DNA of 64,000 nucleotides from Symsagittifera roscoffensis. Its lineage: Eukaryota > Xenacoelomorpha > Acoela > Convolutidae. Within the stretch, counting starts at the first letter, position 1. The number at the start of each line of letters is the position of its first letter. The DNA lies in assembly GCF_963678635.1 (NCBI RefSeq), contig NC_087067.1, positions 8,231,716 to 8,295,715 of the forward strand, written 5' to 3'. Position numbers and translations under genes: made by a program. Of this stretch, positions 12,889-23,955 are shown in pieces. The notes under the pieces were generated by a model. That model worked only from the letters and a program-made list of their open reading frames with translations. It was not told where the DNA came from and did no database searches.

Positions 12889-13850
12889 AAACGCACCTTC
12901 AGAACACACATGGCCTTTTTTCGCAAAAGATTAGTGTACTAAACCAAAAAATTGAAGAAGTTGAAACACGGAGACGTAGCTGAACTTCGCTACTCTTTGA
13001 AGAAAACTGAAACGCGTGTAACATTTTTAAGTCGAAAGCTTGTGAACAGAGTTCTTTACGGAAAAAACTCTGGTACTCGTTTGATGCACTCTTGTTTATC
13101 GCAGGGTCAATTATACTCAATAGGATTTAGTAAATTTACAATTTAAAAAAAATCGAACAGAGCGGGTATTCAAAAACAAGACATAAATGAATAAGAGAAA
13201 ACGATTTACTGATTATGCTAGACTAGTTGTTTGCCCGGAAAACAAGTCTATCATCTGATTTGATAACGCTTTAAAATATTTTTAGTTTAATTCTTCGCTC
13301 AGATCATATTTGATCAGCAAAAAACGCAAACCATCTTTTCTCTTCATTGATTTTGCATTGCAGCTCAATCACAGCCTAAAAAGTTTTATAATGACTTAAC
13401 ACTGCTCACCTAAATCGTATTTATCTGCGATACCTAAGTTTTCGAGGAAAAAAACTCACTAGAATCCATGGTATTTTAATTTTCGCTTAGTTCAGTAAAC
13501 GCTATAAAATCAAATACTTCACTTCAGGAAATTCGAAATGACCATTAAATAAACCTAGAGGCGAAACAGGGATTCAAAAAAATCTATGCAAATAAAAATC
13601 CGACACCATAAGGAATATAGAGTTAATATCGAACAAAGAACTTTGCTTCACCTACCAAAAAGCACCTACAGCGGCAAATCAGCTGACAAATTCAAACACA
13701 AAAATCTTAATATATTAAAATTATTTACATATGCGAAAAAATACAGGTTCTCGTCTGATTCATACGTATGACGTTGCCTTCCTCCTTATGATTATTACTA
13801 CATTCAATTATTGTTACCAGTAGTTGTCCATGATATTATTGTTATTACTT
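12889..13850 (+). repeat. Tandem array unit A5
   Basis: Last complete type A unit, with TATAAAA at 13502. The plus-strand frame is open at 12952-13146. Slightly more diverged toward its end (13735-13850) than A1-A3. Confidence 0.85.
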
Positions 13851-14040
13851 GTAGAGAAAATATAGAGTTGCAAAAGATTATTCAACATAGAATTAACCAA
13901 AAAGCTATCTTTCTATTTTGAACAATTTTGTACGGAGTTTCGATGTTTCAGACAAACTGAGACACAAAATATTGCCGAAACAAGGAAGATTTCCGAAAGA
14001 GGTGAATTGTCATTCGTAGCTAAATTATGTTTAAATTATA
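13851..14040 (+). repeat. Partial type B unit closing the array
   Basis: The agctatctttctattttgaac to ggaagatttccgaaagagg block matches the B1/B2 internal block at 8360-8460, then the similarity stops. This is a truncated array edge. Confidence 0.7.
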
Positions 14041-14204
14041 AGCTACAGATTGAAATTGGAATTTGGCATCCCCGACCCAAAATTGAATTGAATCGTTTAT
14101 GCCATCGCTCAAAAAAGTTCGTTTGTGCCATTTGTTCACCACAAAAAATCAAACTGAGAATACAACACAAAAATAGCACGTAAACCGTAAACTAGCCTGT
14201 TCAT

Positions 14205-16039
14205 CTTCTTAACAAACATCGAACAGCTTCAAGACTTAATAATAACAATCTATGTCTCTCTTCATTGCAATACGATATTGATCAATCAATTGAACACGAT
14301 AAAACATGCTTATTTGAATCTTTATCTCCAAATTCGACTCGTGACTGTTTTAAATATCTGCGCTCATTTACTAGAAAACGATTACCAAATCAAATGCATT
14401 GGAAAGACAAAAAAGCAACCACTTCTTTGGAAATAGCCAATCTTATGAATGATTACTTCTGTTCTGTGTTCCTACGAAGATGAAATTCTGCTCTATACGA
14501 ACATGACAACCCTTTAATTCTGTTAAACGTGCTTCAAATAAGTGTTGGTCAAGGTGAACCGTCATTCGCGTCAGCTTCAACTACATATTTAACCAATGAC
14601 AACCATCCAACTTTTGTTCTTACCAACTGCAGCAATATTATTGTGCCACTTGTCGTTCAGCTTTTTGTTAATGTCTCAAATACCCAAAAATGGCCTACCC
14701 TTTGGAAATGTGCTGACATAACACCAATCTTGAAAACTAACAACCCAGAAAATGTTGAAAATTACCGCCCTATCAGCATCTTACCTCAACTATCGCTTAT
14801 TCTGGAGAGAATGATTTTTAATTTTATATATCCTCGAGTGAGACCAAACATTATTTCCGTTCAGCATGGTTTCATGACGAAACGATCAACCATCACCCAA
14901 CTTCTTGAATATCTTGGAAATTTTATTCAAATAATGAGACGAATCTTGAAAGTCTTTGAGTATACTTCGATTTTTGGAAAGCTTTTGATCAAATACCTCA
15001 TTATATTCTACTAAGCAAACTGGCTCAGTTTGGATTTGATTAGCCGTTTCTCAAGCTTTTCTCTTTGAATCTGAGTGATCGTACTCAAATTTTAATGATT
15101 GAAAATACATCTTCTTCGATCGGTTATGTTACTAGTGGAGTGCCGCAAGGCAGCGTCTTAGGGCCACTATTGTTTGTTCTCTTCATTATTGAAATACCAA
15201 TTCTCTTTTAACTTGACTGTTGTTTGTTCGCTGATGACAGTAAACTGTATTCCAGCGCAACGCATTTTGACATTCAAAGAGATATAGATCTTTTTAACGA
15301 ATGGACTATCGAAAATGAAATGACGTTTAATGCCGATAAATGCAAGGTTATTTGTTTTAATTCTAACGAGTCGGAAACATCGCTCGGTCTTAATGATATG
15401 TCTATTCCTTCGGTATCATCTATCAACGATCTCGGGGTCACAATTACTCAAAACTTGAAATGGGCCAACCATCTTAAACTGAAGCTTATTGCGGTTAATA
15501 AATCTATTCATTTTATCAAACGTTCTATTCCATACAGCGTCTCATTGTGGACCAAGTTTAAATATTATCAACTTTGCATAAGAAGTGTCCATCTCTACGG
15601 CAGTCAAATCTGGTTTCCTTCCTTACTTTGTAGGCGTAAACTTGAATTGTTTAATGAAAATTGTCTAAAATGGGTGACAGGTCGCAGTGACTACACTGAG
15701 CAATTGAAGGTGACCAATTTCCTGCCAATATTTTTCTCCAATGCATTATACGACTTGGTTTTCCCCAATAGAGTGCTTAATGAGAAATTCGATTTCGACA
15801 TTTACAAGTTCATTAATTTTACCTTCTCCCCCAAAGATCTTCGTAACACTGCCTACCTTAGACTGACAGCAACCAAGAAATGTCGTCTCTTCTTCACCGA
15901 GCAGTTCTTCGTCTATCGCGTGTGCCGATATGTAAACATGCTATATTCCAATGATATTGCAGATATTTTTGCATCTCCTGAAGCGTTCAAGAAGTCACTC
16001 GAAAACTATCTGCAAGCGAGGGTTAACTCATTTGATTAA
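14205..16039 (+). pseudogene. LINE-3 reverse transcriptase, 5'-truncated and broken
   Basis: Non-LTR reverse transcriptase of CR1/jockey type that would copy LINE RNA at a nicked target. The frame begins mid-protein near 14205 with the pre-RT segment (SLEIANLMNDYFCSVF near 14430), continues with NYRPISILPQLSLILERM (about 14760-14815) and QHGFMTKRST (about 14860), motif A as DFWKAFDQIPH (about 14969), GVPQGSVLGPLLF (about 15140) and catalytic FADD at 15227-15238, then a thumb-like C-terminal region to 16039. The upstream endonuclease and ORF1 are absent. Defects are frameshifts near 14484-14529 and 14950, an in-frame stop near 15042 (FD*PFLK) and another near 15209 (just before LDCCLFADD). It is a different family from LINE-1 and LINE-2 by sequence. 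Recognition is from conserved RT motifs; clade assignment is tentative. Confidence 0.88.
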
Positions 16040-16319
16040 CTCCTGTACTATGTTTTTGGCCTGTAATTGCATCAATTGCCATTTCATAGTACACCTTGAT
16101 TATATACTTAATCACGTGCTGAGTAATTTGTTGCTCGCCGTGTCACTATATTAATGTAATACACCAAGTAAATAGCCTTTCAACAATCTGTATGATGCCT
16201 TTATATATGTTAAAGGGAATTAGTTCTTTCAGTAGTATAATTAGTAGCAAAAAGTTCGGAATTAATTAATTAAAATGAGCAATCAGTGCTTTTCGACGCT
16301 TTTTTGTCAGACCTTGAAT
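16040..16319 (+). other. Probable LINE-3 3' UTR and spacer
   Basis: About 100-150 bp after the RT stop are presumably the LINE 3' untranslated region. No clear poly(A) or simple tail was found, so the element's 3' edge is uncertain. Confidence 0.4.
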
Positions 16320-16700
16320 TTTTTGTCAGACCAAATTCAACATGGGAGATCGTCGATTATCCGATGATTGTACTAGCCTAGTTTTCAAATACTGCGATGA
16401 AATTGCAGATTTTACTGCAAAACAGTTAGCAAAACTAATTGAAAAATTGAAATTTACCGTTTATGATGTTTTAGTGAGAAATATATCAAGGAGTCATTTT
16501 CAACAACAAAAATAACAGATCAGGCCGCCCAAAAAAAAACGGAATTGAAGATAAATCATAATTTGGAAACTAATCGCAGCCAAACATTAGCCACCCTGAG
16601 CAATAATATTTCATGTTTCAAGGTTTACCATTCCACGCTTCGGATGTGATTACCTGCCGTGGTTATAGGTTTTGCGCGAAAACTCTGCTTTATGAACTTT
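16320..16700 (+). pseudogene. Tc1-like transposase N-terminal remnant
   Basis: A 58-codon frame from the ATG at 16340 is followed, in shifted frames, by a GRPKK-like stretch (about 16521-16536) and by ETNRSQTLATLSNN-like and KVYHSTLR-like stretches (about 16567-16640). Their order matches the bipartite helix-turn-helix DNA-binding region and GRPR-like linker of Tc1 transposases. Several frameshifts and stops are present and no DDE catalytic domain is recognisable downstream. Terminal repeats were not found. The call rests on motif order alone. Confidence 0.45.
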
Positions 16701-17327
16701 CGACGCTATTGTTTGGTTCAATTTTCATTTACGTTGATGTCTAGACAGTTGCTCTTTTTAATTAATTCTGTCTTAACGAACTATTTGCAACTCTCTATAG
16801 TAGAAGCCGAAAGAGGCTTTCGACTAACTTTCTTATGGCTATATTCTGTTGTTTCAACAAAAGGAACTGAGTTAAAAAGAAATAGAAAAATATCTGACAG
16901 CACCACTCAACTACATGTTCTCAAATGTCGTTCTAAGCATGGTCCTTCCAGAATAGACGTTCAGAAACTGTAATTTGATTTGAATGTAATTTGCAGCATC
17001 TCACGGCTTCGGTCAGCCAAAGTTTAATTATAAGGGGCCCTTCGGTCATACAACGGACAGTGCACAGGATAGATAGGGCCATACCAACGCTAAATAAATG
17101 CAGCAGCGAACAATTTACAAAAATTTCAGTCAGTTTAGGCATCTAGAGATTTGTCAATTAATATCTACACTTCTCACTTATTGGATTAATAGAAAGATCT
17201 GTGCTATTTCTGTTTTTCAGCTTTTTACACCCTGGTTCTTACACCGCTTCTTACAATCCTCGGGAGTGCAAAATTTAATTTGATTTTTATAATTTAACTG
17301 TCGTAGTATGTTTCATTTCGTCTTTCT
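16701..17327. other. No gene recognised
   Basis: Several short open frames occur (for example 16659-16973 plus), but none shows recognisable motifs. It may include more decayed transposon sequence. Confidence 0.4.
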
Positions 17328-17847
17328 TTTAATTTCTGGACTGTTTTAGTGGAGCCTCGCTCCGCTACTGCAGTACAAACTAAATTTAACGGAATACAGC
17401 TGCTTTAAGAATTCTTCGTTGGCACTTCGGCGTTTTCAGGCTTTCGTGATACTTGTTTGACCATTGCTTGTCTTGTTGCGAAAGCAATCGCCTTGAAAAC
17501 ATCATGGCAGTTTTCGTCTAGTAACGACACGGGGTTGTCGCAAATTTTGTAGTCTTAGGTGTGTATAGCTACCTTTGGGACAATGTAGTGAGGTGAGGGA
17601 AGGAAAAGCGTTGTCCGCAAGTGCAAAAATGGGACATATTAAGCAATTAACAGGTATATTTCAGCTGAGTACTACCTCCAAACTCGGGTATAACGAGAAA
17701 ACATTTGTAATTTGTCAAAAGCAGCGCAGTCATCCAGTTCGATATATTTTTTTTCTGACTCCAAATATAATGTTGTTTTGTCTGCTTAGCAGTTTCCAGG
17801 AGACAATTTTTTTGAAAACCTAGTGTTTTCCTGTTTTTTTGGCCTTT
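17328..17847 (+). repeat. Dispersed repeat, copy 2, abutting LINE-1
   Basis: The first about 320 bp match 2880-3060 in order. A short hairpin-like agtggagcctcgctccgct lies near 17349. The segment ends where the LINE-1 homology begins at 17848, so LINE-1 was inserted into or next to it. Confidence 0.5.
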
Positions 17848-19391
17848 TAAGTCATCTTAACTTGTTCTATGTCAGCTGTTTCTGCCTCATTGTAAACTAG
17901 GTTGTCACCTATGGTCTGTGACTACTCGAAATTTTTAGAAAAATCTGTATTTTGTATGTTTTGGAAAGATCAAAACCTACCATTCTCAAAACGAGATTGA
18001 AGAGGCAGCGATTCTTTTCGGTTATATAACTTTTACCCTTAAGACTGGGTGGTAACAGAAATCAGCTCATGTTCTTTATTTCATCCATTTGTTGATATGC
18101 TTCAGCAGTAATTGCAAGAAAAATTGGTTTATTTTGTGGACTTTCTGTGAAACTTGAGCAGGTTTTCTGACGCGATGCTCTGGCTATTTCAAAAAACCTT
18201 TGTTAAGTCGGCTTGAAATTTGTAACAGTCGCCTACTTAAGTCACATAAGAGGTTAAAGAAAAATAGGCCCTATAACCATTGGCTCAAGAGTCAGGGACT
18301 CTATCTCTGTGTTTTTCTACCTCAAGCGGTCGGAGCCAATTCGGTTCACTTGCGACATGAGACTAAAACCCTTGTTACAGCTTGAAGGCCACTATCAATA
18401 CCCCCCCCCCCTAGAAAATAAGAACGCCCTATACTTTGGTCTCGAAATACCTGAAATACACGAACGCCGTTAAAAACAAGGTCGGAACCTTATCTATAGT
18501 TTTTTTTTATTAGACAGTGGACCTTTGATCCATTTCAGATGGATCAAGCTGAAAACTCTCACTAACTCAACATAACAATATGAAACAAACTCAAGGAAAA
18601 TAAATTTGGTACTCACATACCGACACGACCTCTAGAATCGAGCAACTAAACTATAGAGCAACTCTAGAATTGATGGGTAATTAAGTTTAACTCGAGAAGC
18701 TTGTTATGAATTAGTTTTAGCTCAAGAAATAAGTTTTGGGTCTGGACCATTGGGAGTCTTCGGTTTTCCACCTTTCCAATGAGGTTCACTCTGGTCAACT
18801 TGAATTTAGTCTCCTTTCACTTGCGATTATTTTCTGTCTCCTGCCACGAATCAGACAGCTCTACTCTCGTTCGAGTTATGTATCGGAAATTGCGAATAGT
18901 AATTTCCCGCTGCTATTTTTGACTACTTTCCCGCGATTGTAGTTCGAATCTTGTGATCTTATTTTTCTGATTTTTCATTTAACACGAGAAACTTGAGCAT
19001 GACATGCTCAATTCGGATTTTTGAAAAATTGCATTTCACCGGCAAATCAAGACTAAACTTTTTTCTCATGTCAAATTTCCAAATATGACCGACTGGCACA
19101 ATTTTATACTTGGTCCTTGAAACGCTTTCAGTGCTTCTTCCTGTCTGATTTCTTACAAGATGATCTGATACTCGGAATTCATCATCATGTTAATTGTTGT
19201 GATAAAAATCAGCCTAGTTATTGTGATAAACTTATTTAATGGATGTCCTTTTCCTTTGATCAAACCGTGTGTTTTCAGATGATTTGAGCTAGAGACATGA
19301 ACGTTTGAATAATTAATTTTACGAAGAGGATAATTTTTCCAAAGTCCCCACGCCTCCAGCTTAGGGCGGGTGAAGATTTATTCCTCAATCT
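17848..19391 (+). other. LINE-1 5' leader
   Basis: About 1.5 kb without a convincing open frame, matched along its length in LINE-2 (41442-42985). It probably contains the element's promoter, but no core motif can be assigned from sequence alone. The first 390 bp recur at 32031-32438. Confidence 0.6.
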
Positions 19392-19775
19392 ATGGAACTT
19401 GTTATAGGAGCTTCATCATTAGATCGAGCAATCAAAGTTGCGAAACACCCCATTCAAAAACGACCCGCAGGAAAGTACTTTACTGACAATGGTGTAGGAT
19501 TCCACCCAAATAGCAGAAACCCCTTGCAGACTCTGCAGAAGCTGCTTTTACGAGGACCACTCAGTAATTAGAGCAATCTTGTCATCTGGCACGACGTTAT
19601 TAGTACTATCATCAACGTTCATCATAGCAACTACGACGAACCGTGCGCAGCTGAAAATTTCCTCGAAATCATCGAGCCATTCAAACATCGAATCAGTGCA
19701 GTTTTGCACGCCCGTCGAAGAATATTTACAGGGATTTTTGACCGACTACTAGAGTTAAGAACCGCGAACACTTGA
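19392..19775 (+). pseudogene. LINE-1 conserved ORF (127 codons) with one internal TAG
   Basis: Reads from ATG as MELVIGASSLDRAIKVAKHP and continues to a TGA at 19773. A single TAG at 19569-19571 (codon 60) interrupts it just before SNLVIWHDVI. LINE-2 has the same frame at 42986-43369, the same length and the same TAG, with only substitutions between them. The GASS motif near the N terminus followed by an LVIWHDVI strand recalls the SGNH/esterase-like domain carried by some CR1-group LINE ORF1 proteins; that comparison is from memory and tentative. If so, it would be an accessory RNP domain rather than a metabolic enzyme. The shared stop could be an inherited null or a readthrough codon. Confidence 0.5.
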
Positions 19776-19794
19776 TATCAAAATGGTAGAATAA

Positions 19795-19968
19795 ATGAAG
19801 TTTAGTACAAAACGAGATACAAAAAGCGCATCCCTCTTCTGTACTGGAACTACAACTCCTGCGGACTGTTCAACGAAACAACCAAAATTTTCGCAAACTA
19901 GTCCTGAAGAGAAGGTCGAAAAAAGAAAACGAAAATCAGAAAGGAAACCAAAGAACAAGAAGCAGTAA
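19795..19968 (+). CDS. Small basic ORF in the LINE-1 leader, possible tail of the previous ORF
   Basis: A 57-codon frame begins at an ATG directly after a TAA (taaatg arrangement) and ends in a Lys/Arg-rich stretch, KVEKRKRKSERKPKNKKQ. Such a tail could bind RNA or direct nuclear import. It lies in a different frame from the preceding ORF, so it may be the frameshifted C-terminal part of one original ORF1. The LINE-2 counterpart at 43389 onward is broken by a stop near 43491 (cgtaaactag). Confidence 0.35.
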   Translation: MKFSTKRDTKSASLFCTGTTTPADCSTKQPKFSQTSPEEKVEKRKRKSERKPKNKKQ

Positions 19969-19999
19969 AATACCCAGGGAAAATCTATTGCTTTTCTTT

Positions 20000-20230
20000 A
20001 AACTTGCTCTGTAGCTTTTGAGGTTTAATTATTTTGGAGCGGCGGAAGGCTGATAGAATTGTATTGGTTAAATTGGTTAAAAGAACTCATTTATTTCTTG
20101 TTTTTGTAGCTTCTGAGTCTTAATTATGTTGGAGCGGCGAAGTAGGAGGTAAGTGATTCTAAGAAACTTCGTTTTTATTTTCTTGCTTTGTATCTTCTGA
20201 CGTTTCGTTATCTTGGAGCGGCAAAGCCAG
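20000..20230 (+). repeat. Three tandem 5' repeats upstream of the PHD ORF
   Basis: Three copies of a motif resembling cttgctttgtagcttctgag followed after a short gap by ttattttggagcggcg occur near 20004, 20097 and 20180, spaced about 93 and 83 bp. They lie directly upstream of the ORF1 ATG at 20252. Tandem 5' repeats acting as promoter modules are known in some LINEs; whether these act that way is inference. LINE-2 has the first two and breaks inside the second. Confidence 0.65.
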
Positions 20231-20251
20231 TAGAAAGTGAGGTCGTCAAAA

Positions 20252-20650
20252 ATGCCCCCTAAAAGTCGCCATAAAGGCACAACATCAGTGAGTGATCCCG
20301 TTGAACCTTGGGAATGTAGAATTTGCAAGGAAATGCATGAAAACCCACTAGACAAAGTCATGGAGTGTGAGCGCTGCCGTGAACACTACTGTGCAAAATG
20401 CACTAAAATGCCTGACGCAGCCTATCAGTACATGTGCCAAACTACTGTAATCTGGCGTAGCACAGCTTGCTGTCCATCCGTGAAGCAACTTATCAGCGAA
20501 GAACAGGAAAGTGGAACCGATCATTCGACCAAAAAATTAAGAGCAGATCTCGACACAACTATGTATAACATGGAAAACAAGATGACTTATCTCTATAAAT
20601 TCATAGCAGGAACATCTCAAGGAAAGGTTGATGAACAGACAGGAGTTTGA
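20252..20650 (+). CDS. LINE-1 ORF1 N-terminal part with PHD-type zinc finger
   Basis: The frame starts at ATG 20252 (MPPKSRHKG), is 132 codons long and ends in a premature TGA. Residues about 20-66 carry a cysteine/histidine pattern (CRIC, CERC, HYCAKC, then further Cys and a WRSTACC) typical of a C4HC3 PHD finger. It is followed by a polar, Lys/Glu-rich helical segment that could be a coiled coil. In CR1-like LINEs such ORF1 proteins coat the element RNA as an RNP. The last Cys pair is not the usual W-x-C-x2-C, so the finger may be degenerate. LINE-2 has lost this whole region by a deletion of about 0.58 kb. Confidence 0.7.
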   Translation: MPPKSRHKGTTSVSDPVEPWECRICKEMHENPLDKVMECERCREHYCAKCTKMPDAAYQYMCQTTVIWRSTACCPSVKQLISEEQESGTDHSTKKLRADLDTTMYNMENKMTYLYKFIAGTSQGKVDEQTGV

Positions 20651-21110
20651 AGAGAAACTATGAACCTTTGAAAGAGATTATCACAGAAGCAACAGAAGAA
20701 CAAAAAGATAAGAAGCTGAAGAACACCGAAGAAAAAAGAACATTGTGATCTACAAAGCCAAGGAGAGTGCAGCTACTGACAATGAAACAAAGAAAAAAGA
20801 AGATGACAAAATAAATGAAAATTTTTTATCAAGTATCGACCTGGAATATAAGCAAATTCCGACTTGGTCGGAAAACCGATGAGGATATAAACAGACCATT
20901 GCTGATTTCCTTCAATATGAACAAGATGTTATTGAAAAAAAAACGAAAGTTACCAAAGTTGAAAGAAGCCACTGCAAAAATTAGAAGTCTCAGAATTAGC
21001 CCGGATCGGAGTCTGAATGAAAGAGAAGAAGTGCTAAACCTAGTTACGAAAGCGAAAAACTTGAACGATCAGGAAAAAGAAAACTATGTGTATCTGGATT
21101 GAAGAACGCA
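20651..21110 (+). pseudogene. LINE-1 ORF1 C-terminal RRM-like segment, frameshifted
   Basis: Downstream of the PHD ORF stop, a frame resumes with NIVIYKAKESAATD near 20742 and then, in a second frame, LGRKTDEDINRPLLISF near 20866. These resemble the beta-strands of the RNA-recognition-type fold found in LINE ORF1 proteins (NIVIY like RNP2, RPLLISF like a later strand). A Lys-rich region with predicted helix follows to a stop at 21102. At least one frameshift near 20850 and the TGA at 20648 separate the parts. Confidence 0.6.
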
Positions 21111-21119
21111 GATACTAAA

Positions 21120-21938
21120 ATTAAAGAAGAAAGCAGGACTAGAAAATTAAACTTCTGGTACGCAAACAATGACGCTCTAACACAAACCAAACATCAGGGT
21201 TTGATGAAAGTTATTGAAGGTAAAAAGAACCCACCAGATGCAATTGCTCTTGTAGAAGCAAAACCAAAAAATACCAAACCGAGCGGAATCCAGCTTGGTA
21301 CAAAATTAACAATTATAACATTGAGTCAATCAACATGCATCCGAGTGACTGCAGGCGCGGAATTTTAATTTTCGTAAGCAAAGACATAGACTACTGCATT
21401 AGACAAAACCCAAACGAGTAATGATGATATGTGAATTGCTATTGATCGGAAGATTATCCGCTGGGCAGTTGTCTACCGCAGCCCAAATTCACCAGAAATG
21501 AAAAACGAGCGCCTTTGTTAATCAATCAACGAACTATGCGAAAGAGATGTGAAGGATTATACTGTAATCTTGGGCGACACAAACTTTCCATCAATCAACT
21601 GGGATGATCGCAGTACAACCAAGGACAAGGAGAGCAAATTATTCAATTTTCTAGAAGCAGTTAGGGATGCATTTCTAACCCAACGCATCGATGAACCAAC
21701 TCGCATTACTGTCGGCGACAAAGCATCACTACTAGATATAATTTTAACTGATGCCGGTCTAAGCGACCTAAACACCAATATCCAACCACCTCTGGGACAG
21801 AGCGACCACGTTCCTATGGAAGTGGAGTTATCCGCGTACCGCACAATAAGTAAGACCGTGATTAGATACAACTTCACTAAAGGAGACTACGATCTAATGA
21901 GAGATGAAGTAAAAAAGTTTGTCGTTTCTTCACCCTGA
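21120..21938 (+). pseudogene. LINE-1 apurinic-type endonuclease domain, frameshifted
   Basis: ORF2 N-terminal endonuclease that nicks the genomic target. Fragments in order are NFWYANNDALTQTKHQGLM (about 21150), ALVEAKPKN with the metal-binding Glu (about 21250), GILIFVSKDIDYC (about 21356, shifted frame), WAVVYRSPNSPEM (about 21464), then an open run from 21549 with ILGDTNFPSINWD (GDxN, about 21567), SLLDIILTD and the catalytic SDH in GQSDHVPMEVEL (about 21800). Stops or frame changes occur near 21290, 21420 and 21517. The last run ends at a TGA at 21936 that is also present in LINE-2. Confidence 0.82.
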
Positions 21939-23955
21939 AGACAAGGTTGAAAAATTTTGACGGACTTGCGCGAACTGCTGACTGAACTAACCAAAAAAAA
22001 AATTGTACCAATAACTAGGCTCAATCCAGAGTGTAGAAACAACTTACTGTTCACCCATACCACTCGACAGGCAATCAGAGCAAAAAAAAAAACTGGAAAA
22101 AAATTTCTGCAATAGAACAACAGTAAACTTTGACAACTATAAAGAAAAAAGAAATGCTGTTAAGACAGCTCGACGTAATGATCAAAGGGCAAAGGAAAGT
22201 GAAATAGCTAAAGATGTAAAAATGAAACCAAAAAAATTCTGGAGCTCTGTGAGACAGAAAACCCTGTTACAAAATGCAATACAAGCTTTAGTGCATGATG
22301 ATGGATCTTTAACGACCAATGAGATCGAAAAAGTTGAAGTTTGGTCAAAGTTTTTCATCAGTCTTCACACACGAACCACCAGGAGAACGGAAAATTACGG
22401 AATTTGATATCATCACCCTTCAATAAAGGACTTAGAAATAACAGAGCAATTGGTGAAAGAGCATCTAGACTCACTCAATACATCGAAATATCCAGGGCCC
22501 GACGAAATTCACCCGAAACTTCTGTTTGAATTGAGTGATTTCCTGACTCAAATTCTAACAAAAATTTTAAACAAATCTTCGGACGACACGAAGCTACCTG
22601 AAGACTGTAAACTTGCTCACATCGCCTCTATCTTTAAGATAGGAAAAAGTCGTTAGCTGACAACTATCGTCCAGTCAGCGTAACATCAATAGTTTGCAAA
22701 AATATTTGAGAAAATAATTAGAGCCCATATTATGGAACATCTAAAAAAATTGAAATCCTTGTAAATGAACAGTTTGGTTTCTTGCCCAGTAGATGATCAC
22801 AATTACAACTACTGAGAGTGCTGGGTGATTTCACAAAAAACGATAGATAGTCGCCGAGTAACGGATGTTATCTACTTGGATTTCAAGAAAGCGTTCGACT
22901 CGATTCAGCACAATAGACCGATAGGAATTGTAAAACATTATGGAAAAAAAGGAAAAACACTGGACTGGACCAACGAAATTTTCTTAACAAGACGACAAAG
23001 AATTGTGATAAACTACAGTAGATCTGAATAGAAATATGTTCTGAGTGGGACCTGTTTTTTGTAATATATAATAATTCAATGCCAAACACAGTCAAATCAA
23101 AATTGTATTTATTTGCAGACGATGCAAAACTATACAGAGAAATTACCAGTAACAAAGACGTTGAGTTGCTGCAAGAAGATCTAAGAAAACTGGAAGAATG
23201 GTTAAAAAAAGTCTTTTACATTTCAATGAATATAAATGTGTACATATGATAATCTCAAATGGAAGATCAAATCGTGAAATAAGATCAAATCAACTTTACG
23301 ATAAACAGCTTGAAACAGTAGGAGAAGGAAAAGACCTTGGAGTGATCATTGTTAGTAAACTCTCCTTTGACTCTCATATCTTTGCAAAAGTTGAAAAGCA
23401 ATCTCTATCATTGCATTTTTTAAGAAAATATTCCCTAAAATGACTATACCTGTGTTTATAATGTTTATAAAGACCTCAAAAGGCCTCAATTGGAGTTCTG
23501 TAACCAAGCCTGGTACCCGCGATTAAAGAAGAAGAACACAAGATTAATCGAAAATGTGCGAGGACGAGGGACACGAATGGTACAAGGGCTGCAGACACTA
23601 TGCTAAAATGAAAGGTTAATGAACTTAGAACTACCGTCACTTGAATAACGCAGAAGGCGAGGAACAATGATCGAAATCTTCAAAATAGGTTACAACCGTT
23701 AGGACCCAAAAGCTACGAAAGACATGTTCGAATTGAAAAATCGTGACACAAGGACAAATGACAAGAAAGTCCAACAAGAAAATCCAACAAGAAAGGCCAA
23801 CTTCGAACTGCGGCAAAAACTTTTTAACCATTAGATCAGCTACAGATTGGAACATGTTGCCAGGAGAAGTAATTGACTCGAAGAGCTTGAATGCTTTCAA
23901 GAACAACCTGGACAGATATTGGAAGAAAAGCGGAATTAACGATGAGACGAATTAG
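21939..23955 (+). pseudogene. LINE-1 reverse transcriptase, multiply broken
   Basis: RT fingers, palm and thumb in order: DLRELLTELTK (about 21963), KPKKFWSSVRQK (about 22225), SKYPGPDEIHPKLLFEL (about 22486), motif A as YLDFKKAFDSIQH (about 22873), FADD at 23112-23123, LQEDLRKLEEW, DLGVIIVSKLSFDSHIF (about 23335) and the conserved LINE C-terminal block WNMLPGEVIDSKSLNAFK (about 23850) to the stop at 23953. The usual SG(V/I)PQGSVLGP block has lost its middle near 23045, leaving LSG joined to GPVLF-like coding. Many stops and frameshifts occur throughout. The copy cannot encode an active enzyme. Confidence 0.88.

Noticed and set aside
21557-21877. 106-codon minus-strand frame (and 112 codons at 44575-44913)
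   Set aside because: Shadow of the LINE endonuclease domain, which carries GDTN, DIILTD and SDH motifs on the plus strand.
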